Shown here in pieces: positions 31,271 to 35,376 of a stretch of 35,376 nucleotides of DNA. Origin of the DNA: Gammaproteobacteria bacterium (lineage in GTDB: Bacteria; Pseudomonadota; Gammaproteobacteria; Legionellales; Legionellaceae). Made by a program: the position numbers and the translations under genes. Position 1 is the stretch's first letter, and the number at the start of each line of letters is the position of its first letter. The stretch covers positions 1 to 35,376 of the forward strand of contig JAPLRL010000064.1 of assembly GCA_026399205.1 (NCBI GenBank), in the 5' to 3' direction. A model generated the notes under the pieces. That model made no database searches. It was not told the DNA's origin and saw only the letters and a program-made list of their open reading frames with translations.

Positions 31271-31311
31271 TTATACTACCATGATTCAATGTATTACAGA
31301 AGGAATCTGCA

Positions 31312-32970
31312 GTGGAAACACCCTGGCTAGCGCACTACCAAACAGGCGTTCCAGCAACAATCAATCCTGCGCAGTACACCTCCTTGTGTGATCTGTTCTT
31401 CACCACCTGTCAACAACACCCCAATCACATTGCTTTTGAAAACTATGGTGTCACGCTGTCTTATCAAGACCTCAAAGAAAAAAGCCTCGCGTTTGCTAGC
31501 TTCTTGCAACAATCCGGATTAAAAAAAGGCGATCGGGTTGCGATCATGTTGCCGAATCTCTTGCAATACCCCATTGCTCTATTGGGTGCGCTTTGCGCAG
31601 GTGGCGTCATTGTCAATACCAATCCGCTGTATACGCCAGATGAACTGTCTTATCAGCTCAAAGATGCTGGCGCTTCATTTTTAATTGTGCTCAATCAACT
31701 TACCCATACGGTCGAGCAAGCCTTACCCCACCTCAAACTTAAAAAAATCATTGTCACTGAGGTCGGCGATTGTTTTCCCTTCGTGAAAAGACTCTGCACG
31801 CACGTTTATTTGAAGTACATTTTAAGACAATACAGCTCAATCACCTTAGCTAATACAGTTACATTCAGAGACGCCCTAGACATCGGTGAAAAGCAAACGT
31901 TCTCTCCCACTACAGTGTCTCATGAAGATATTGCTTTTTTACAATATACCGGAGGCACCACAGGGGTTGCTAAAGGTGCGATGCTCACCCATGCCAACAT
32001 GCTTGCCAATGTCTTACAAGCCTATGCCTGGATCACTCCATTGGGCATTTGCTCCCAAGACATCGTGATTACGGCGTTACCGCTTTACCATATTTTTGCA
32101 CTGACGGCCAATTGCCTTACGTTTCTCAAAGCAGGTGCTAAAAATATTTTGATTACCAATCCCCGTGACATTAAAAGCCTCATCAACACCATCAAATCAA
32201 AAAAATTCACTGCATTTACCGGTGTGAATACGCTTTTTAATGCGCTAGTCAATCACCCCTTATTTACAAAAATTGATTTTACCCACGTGAAACTCAGTTT
32301 ATCAGGTGGCATGGCGCTACAAAAATCTGTAGCAGAAAAATGGCACCAACTCACCCATAGCCGCCTCCTTGAAGCCTATGGGCTGACAGAAACCAGCCCT
32401 GCTGTGACCATCAACCCCATGTATCTCGATCACTTCAACGGCAGTATTGGCTTACCGCTACCGTCTACGTTGATCTCATTACGGAATGACGACGAACAAG
32501 AGATTGCAATCGGTGAAATCGGTGAGCTCTGTATCAAAGGCCCTCAAGTCATGCTTGGATATTGGCAACAACCACAAGAAACCCAACATGTGTTCACCCA
32601 TGATGGGTTCTTAAAAACCGGCGATTTAGCCATAATGGATAAAAACGGGTTTTTCTATTTAGTTGATCGCAAAAAAGATCTCATTATCGTCTCTGGTTTT
32701 AATGTTTATCCTAATGAAATAGAGCAAGTCATTAACATGCATCCTGGTGTCATAGAGGTGGGCGTCACCGGGATGCTAGATGACACTGGAAACGAACGAG
32801 TCAAGGCGTTTGTCGTGCGCCGAGATCCTTTGTTAACCGAAGCAGAACTCATTGCTTATTGCCGCAAACATTTAACACCTTATAAAATCCCCAAACTCAT
32901 CGAGTTCAGAGAGCAACTGCCGAAAACCAATGTTGGGAAGATATTGCGCAGGAGTCTGGCATCAAGTTAG
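31312..32970 (+). CDS. fadD: long-chain fatty-acid-CoA ligase
   Basis: FadD activates fatty acids to acyl-CoA with ATP at the inner membrane, for beta-oxidation or lipid synthesis. 552 residues from GTG 31312, with AAGGA seven bases upstream. ANL-superfamily motifs: YTGGTTGVAKGAMLTH (~212-227), LEAYGLTETSPAV (~355), GFLKTGDLA, DRKKDLIIVSGFNVYPNEIE, and the C-terminal catalytic Lys in PKTNVGKILRR. The stop TAG lies within the 8-bp target duplication of the following 114-bp element. Product lipids could join the liu pathway's acetyl-CoA pool. Confidence 0.93.
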   Translation: METPWLAHYQTGVPATINPAQYTSLCDLFFTTCQQHPNHIAFENYGVTLSYQDLKEKSLAFASFLQQSGLKKGDRVAIMLPNLLQYPIALLGALCAGGVIVNTNPLYTPDELSYQLKDAGASFLIVLNQLTHTVEQALPHLKLKKIIVTEVGDCFPFVKRLCTHVYLKYILRQYSSITLANTVTFRDALDIGEKQTFSPTTVSHEDIAFLQYTGGTTGVAKGAMLTHANMLANVLQAYAWITPLGICSQDIVITALPLYHIFALTANCLTFLKAGAKNILITNPRDIKSLINTIKSKKFTAFTGVNTLFNALVNHPLFTKIDFTHVKLSLSGGMALQKSVAEKWHQLTHSRLLEAYGLTETSPAVTINPMYLDHFNGSIGLPLPSTLISLRNDDEQEIAIGEIGELCIKGPQVMLGYWQQPQETQHVFTHDGFLKTGDLAIMDKNGFFYLVDRKKDLIIVSGFNVYPNEIEQVINMHPGVIEVGVTGMLDDTGNERVKAFVVRRDPLLTEAELIAYCRKHLTPYKIPKLIEFREQLPKTNVGKILRRSLASS

Positions 32971-32972
32971 TG

Positions 32973-33086
32973 GTAACTGCCCAGGGCCACGTCATCCTGA
33001 GCGCCAGCGAAGGATCTCCCTCAGCTAGCAATGTGCTAATTAGCAGGAGATCCTTCGCTAACGCTCAGGATGACGTGGGGAGTTAC
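32973..33086. mobile_element. 114-bp family A element with 8-bp target duplication after fadD
   Basis: The ends are GTAACTGCCCAGG and GGGGAGTTAC. The direct repeat AGTTAGTG is present at 32965-32972 and at 33087-33094, abutting both ends. The first copy contains the fadD stop codon. It is about 93 percent identical to 279-392 and in the same orientation. Inserted between the convergent ends of fadD and the secreted-protein gene, it forms a hairpin that could serve as terminator. Confidence 0.88.
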
Positions 33087-33105
33087 AGTTAGTGTTGACA
33101 TGACG

Positions 33106-34320
33106 CTAGTTTCGATAACTATAGGCATTATTAGTACTTATTAGTGACATTCCAACGGCCATACAAAAGCTGCTGTTGGGGCAGGAAACCGCAGTTAGAT
33201 AAATACTGTCGCCTACTTCGACTCCGCTACTCCAGGTTTGACTATTAAAGTTATAAGCAAGTCCGGTGTCATCCACAACCATGCAAAAGGTGTTGGATGG
33301 GCATGAAACTGATTTGAGTGAGGTTGTATTGATTTGATTTACAGGGCCCCAAGTATCATTAGAATAATTTACCACAAATCCTGAGTCATCAACGGCCATA
33401 CAAAATGAGCTGTTTGGGCAAGAAACTCCAGTTAATGGTGGGTTGTTATCAATAATGATCCCACTACTCCAAGCGCCATTATTATATTCAAGGGCGCTTG
33501 AGTCACCAACCGCCATACAAAATGTCGTCGTTGGGCAGGAGACACCATATAAAGCATTGGGGCGGCGGATTGGGCTGGCCCAAGCGCCGTTATTATACTT
33601 GTATATAACTCCCTGTGGCCCGGTTCCGACGGCCATACAAAACGAGCTGTCGACACACGAAACGGCCGTGAGTGTTACTGTTCGATTGCCTACATCTTTT
33701 TGAGTCCAGTTTGTCCCATTGTATATTGCAGCCTTTCCATTGTAGCCAACGGCCATACAAAATGAGCTGCTTGAGCACGATATGGCATTAAGTGTTTGTG
33801 ACATCCCAATGGCTGTCGGAGCGCCCCAGCTTGTCCCATCGTAACGGATGGCCTTTCCTGAGCTATCTATGGCCATGCAGAAGGAATTACTTGGGCAGGA
33901 AACAGACTGTAAAAAATCATTGTCAATCGTGGTTCCTGCATCCCAGCCCGAGGTGAATAGGGTAAATAGCGCAGGGCTTAGGTCGCTCACCTTAAAAATA
34001 CAATAACCGTATTGATTGGGGACACAATTGATGCCGGAGAGGGCTAAGATGTAGCCGGGGGTGTTGATTTTGATACCGGCAGCGTGGTAAGTATGATTCG
34101 GGATTGTGGTGTTTACACTTAAGGTTTCTGAATTAGCGGTATAAGCTTGGCAAGTTAAAGGCCCATTGCCATTTAGGCATAAGTAAAGTTGTACTGTTTC
34201 AGTGCTTGGGGTGCCGGACTCTTGTAGATTAAATAACTGCGCTGGCTGGCTTAACGCAAGAGATTGGTAACCAATTAAAATAAATTCGATGCAAAGTAAA
34301 ACTAAATTCCGCTGATTCAT
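33106..34320 (-). CDS. secreted seven-repeat beta-propeller-like protein
   Basis: 404 residues from ATG 34320, chosen because a signal peptide starts there (MNQRNLVLLCIEFILIGYQS, cleavage near ALS-QPA); an ATG 13 codons upstream is possible. An N-terminal beta-rich domain (to ~130) with Cys pairs is followed by seven repeats of ~37-42 residues. Each has the core L-x-x-V-S-C-x5-C-M-A-V then a G-x-x-x-x-Y-N-x-x-x-W tail (for example LTAVSCPNSSFCMAV). The two cysteines of each unit probably form a disulfide. Seven units fit one closed seven-bladed propeller. Export by Sec is predicted; target unknown, possibly host-surface or carbohydrate binding. Confidence 0.75.
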   Translation of the reverse strand: MNQRNLVLLCIEFILIGYQSLALSQPAQLFNLQESGTPSTETVQLYLCLNGNGPLTCQAYTANSETLSVNTTIPNHTYHAAGIKINTPGYILALSGINCVPNQYGYCIFKVSDLSPALFTLFTSGWDAGTTIDNDFLQSVSCPSNSFCMAIDSSGKAIRYDGTSWGAPTAIGMSQTLNAISCSSSSFCMAVGYNGKAAIYNGTNWTQKDVGNRTVTLTAVSCVDSSFCMAVGTGPQGVIYKYNNGAWASPIRRPNALYGVSCPTTTFCMAVGDSSALEYNNGAWSSGIIIDNNPPLTGVSCPNSSFCMAVDDSGFVVNYSNDTWGPVNQINTTSLKSVSCPSNTFCMVVDDTGLAYNFNSQTWSSGVEVGDSIYLTAVSCPNSSFCMAVGMSLISTNNAYSYRN

Positions 34321-34404
34321 GGTAGAGGAGACACTTAGAGTAAAATACAACCCTAACATAAATTACTTCATTAACAAATCGGTGAGGCGAGATAATAATT
34401 TTTA

Positions 34405-34556
34405 GTAACTACCCAGCAACGTCATCCTGAGCGTAGCGATGATCTCAATTTGACAAAGATCTAGCCAAATTAAGGAGGTCCTTCACTGCGTTCAGGATGA
34501 CGTTTGTTCGTTGTGAGTGCTAATAAAACAAACTTATCCACGACCTGAGGAGTTAC
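34405..34556 (-). repeat. 152-bp family A-related repeat, right inverted copy
   Basis: Read on the minus strand it repeats 2357-2509 with a handful of differences, including a shared segment with AACAAACGTCATCCTGAACG. It ends directly against the IS66 transposase fragment. No 8-bp direct repeat flanks it (AATTTTTA and TGCTAAAG). With its partner it forms a ~32-kb-spaced inverted pair. Confidence 0.85.
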
Positions 34557-34557
34557 T

Positions 34558-34970
34558 GCTAAAGAAGCACCTGTGAAAAATCTAGATGAGACAGGTTTTC
34601 GTGTGGGTGGCAAAACACAATGGATGCATACACTATCGACGCCAAATTGCACTTATTACCATGTATCACCTAAGCGTAAATCTCTGATTGATGGCGTTAA
34701 AGGTATCGCTGTTCATGACCATTGGCGCCCCTATTACCAAATGCCAGACGTGACACATGCCTTGTGCAATCAGCATCACCTAAGGGAGCTTAAAGCATTG
34801 GTTGAGCATGATAAAGAAGCATGGGCAGGTCAAATGTAAACAGAAAATATCAGGTGGATTTAGAACTTCGATGGGTGCTGAATACTTTGCCCGCATCAGG
34901 GGTTTCATTAGTACACTGCGCAAGCAGGAATTGAGTATTATCAATTCTATCGAGGCTATCTTTTCTGGTA
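34558..34970 (+). pseudogene. IS66-family transposase (TnpC) remnant
   Basis: The first part encodes the DDE-domain core: VKNLDETGFRVGGKTQWMH, then GIAVHDHWRPYYQMP and ALCNQHHLRELKAL, with two of the catalytic acidic residues (DETG and VHDHW). Near 34838 the frame shifts, and about a hundred expected residues are missing. The C-terminal piece KQKISGGFRTSMGAEYFARI then follows in another frame. The N-terminal zinc-finger region and TnpA/TnpB partners are absent. It starts where the 152-bp repeat ends, and runs into GIY-YIG debris. Confidence 0.85.
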
Positions 34971-34972
34971 CG

Positions 34973-35188
34973 ATGATACGTCGTGTCTACGAGCACAAAA
35001 ATAAACTGGTTGCTGGATTTACCAAAAAATATAATGTGGATCGACTGGTTTACTATGAGGTCTGCAGCGGTATCGTTGTAGCTATTGAACGAGAAAAACA
35101 AATCACGGGCTGGTCACGAAAAAAGAAGCATGATTTGATTAATGTATTAAACCCAGCGTGGAATGACTTGTATCAATCGATTCTTTGA
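34973..35188 (+). pseudogene. GIY-YIG nuclease, 5'-truncated remnant fused to IS66 debris
   Basis: The frame continues from the IS66 C-terminal piece into IRRVYEHKNKLVAGFTKKYN, VDRLVYYEVCSG, AIEREKQITGWSRKK and NPAWNDLYQSI, the C-terminal two thirds of a small GIY-YIG nuclease. The GIY/YIG strand is missing, replaced by transposase sequence at about residue SGTM. It is related to the remnant at 465-689 but not identical. It is unlikely to be active because the Tyr-containing motifs are lost. Confidence 0.8.
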
Positions 35189-35205
35189 AAATTGTGCCAC
35201 CCGAC

Positions 35206-35234
35206 AGGAGATCCCTCGCTGCGCTCGGGATGAC
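35206..35234. repeat. half of a family A element
   Basis: GGAGATCCCTCGCTGCGCTC followed by GGGATGAC is one arm of the family A hairpin with the other arm missing. It lies just after the GIY-YIG remnant, as the 114-bp copy lies just before the one at the left end. Nothing else is seen from 35235 to 35323. Confidence 0.65.
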
Positions 35235-35323
35235 TTGGGGCTAAGTAATCCCCACAATTTTTGAGCAAATAAAGTGAGATTAATTTAAGTATAAAAAATG
35301 AACTAAAAAAACAGTTGTGTTAC

Positions 35324-35376
35324 ATGATGGGTCATGATCAAATAGGTTTTTCTGACGAACATATAAGACAGAGATC
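35324..35376 (+). CDS. possible start of an ORF cut by the window edge
   Basis: ATG ATG opens a frame coding MMGHDQIGFSDEHIRQR that stays open to the end of the window. No good ribosome binding site is seen and the product is not recognised. An upstream in-frame TTG at 35315 is an alternative start. Too short to judge. Confidence 0.25.
   Translation, partial: MMGHDQIGFSDEHIRQR

Noticed and set aside
34802..35188. An intact IS66/GIY-YIG fusion protein
   Set aside because: The reading frame joins truncated pieces of two unrelated genes, and both lack catalytic motifs; it is debris, not a designed fusion.

Overview
This window looks like a chromosomal segment of an intracellular gammaproteobacterium of the order Legionellales (Legionella, Coxiella or Berkiella type). 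The strongest pointers are an AnkH/LegA3-like ankyrin effector, a LetS/BarA-type hybrid sensor kinase, several large eukaryote-interaction-like proteins without recognised enzymatic domains, and core genes with gammaproteobacterial partners, such as the divergent prmB/smrB pair. No tRNA, rRNA or CRISPR array is visible.

Layout. Positions 1-815 are repeat debris: a 60-bp inverted-repeat element containing a broken GIY-YIG nuclease gene and a small transposed repeat. 816-2324 is a putative effector with an F-box-like stretch. 2783-10606 holds nadE, gltX, letS, ankH and a small partner gene. 10833-15724 holds a small secreted protein, a DUF4143-type AAA ATPase preceded by scraps of a second copy, and a 996-residue coiled-coil protein. 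16014-21829 is housekeeping: asd, prmB, smrB, udk-fabI, a DUF1640-like coiled-coil membrane protein, and pyrD with an unknown partner. 22348-27621 is a leucine/isovalerate (liu) catabolic operon: liuA, thiolase, small membrane protein, liuB, liuC. 27666-29653 holds two unknown proteins. 29643-32970 holds lpxH and minC, with fadD divergent. 33106-34320 encodes a secreted seven-repeat, propeller-like protein. The right end is debris again: an IS66 transposase fragment fused to another GIY-YIG fragment.

The most striking feature is a dense population of short palindromic elements of at least four families. Family A has GTCATCC(T/C)GAGCG arms; two 114-bp copies have clear GTAACT...AGTTAC ends and perfect 8-bp target duplications. 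Family B has a TAGGTTGGGCC core and lies in frame inside nadE and smrB. Family C is a ~155-bp double hairpin of CCCTCTCCCGCG arms. Family D has GTAGGGTGG arms. A family A palindrome forms the 5' end of the lpxH coding region and appears to supply its ribosome binding site and start codon. Two ~152-bp related repeats lie in opposite orientation at 2357-2509 and 34405-34556, framing about 32 kb that could invert by recombination. The 8-bp duplications and the neighbouring IS66 remnant suggest that an IS66-type transposase moves the 114-bp elements.

Metabolically, the liu genes feed leucine carbon toward acetyl-CoA, and fadD activates fatty acids. The biotin-carrying subunit (liuD) and HMG-CoA lyase (liuE) are not in this window. 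Function assignments come from reading motifs by eye; no database search was run.
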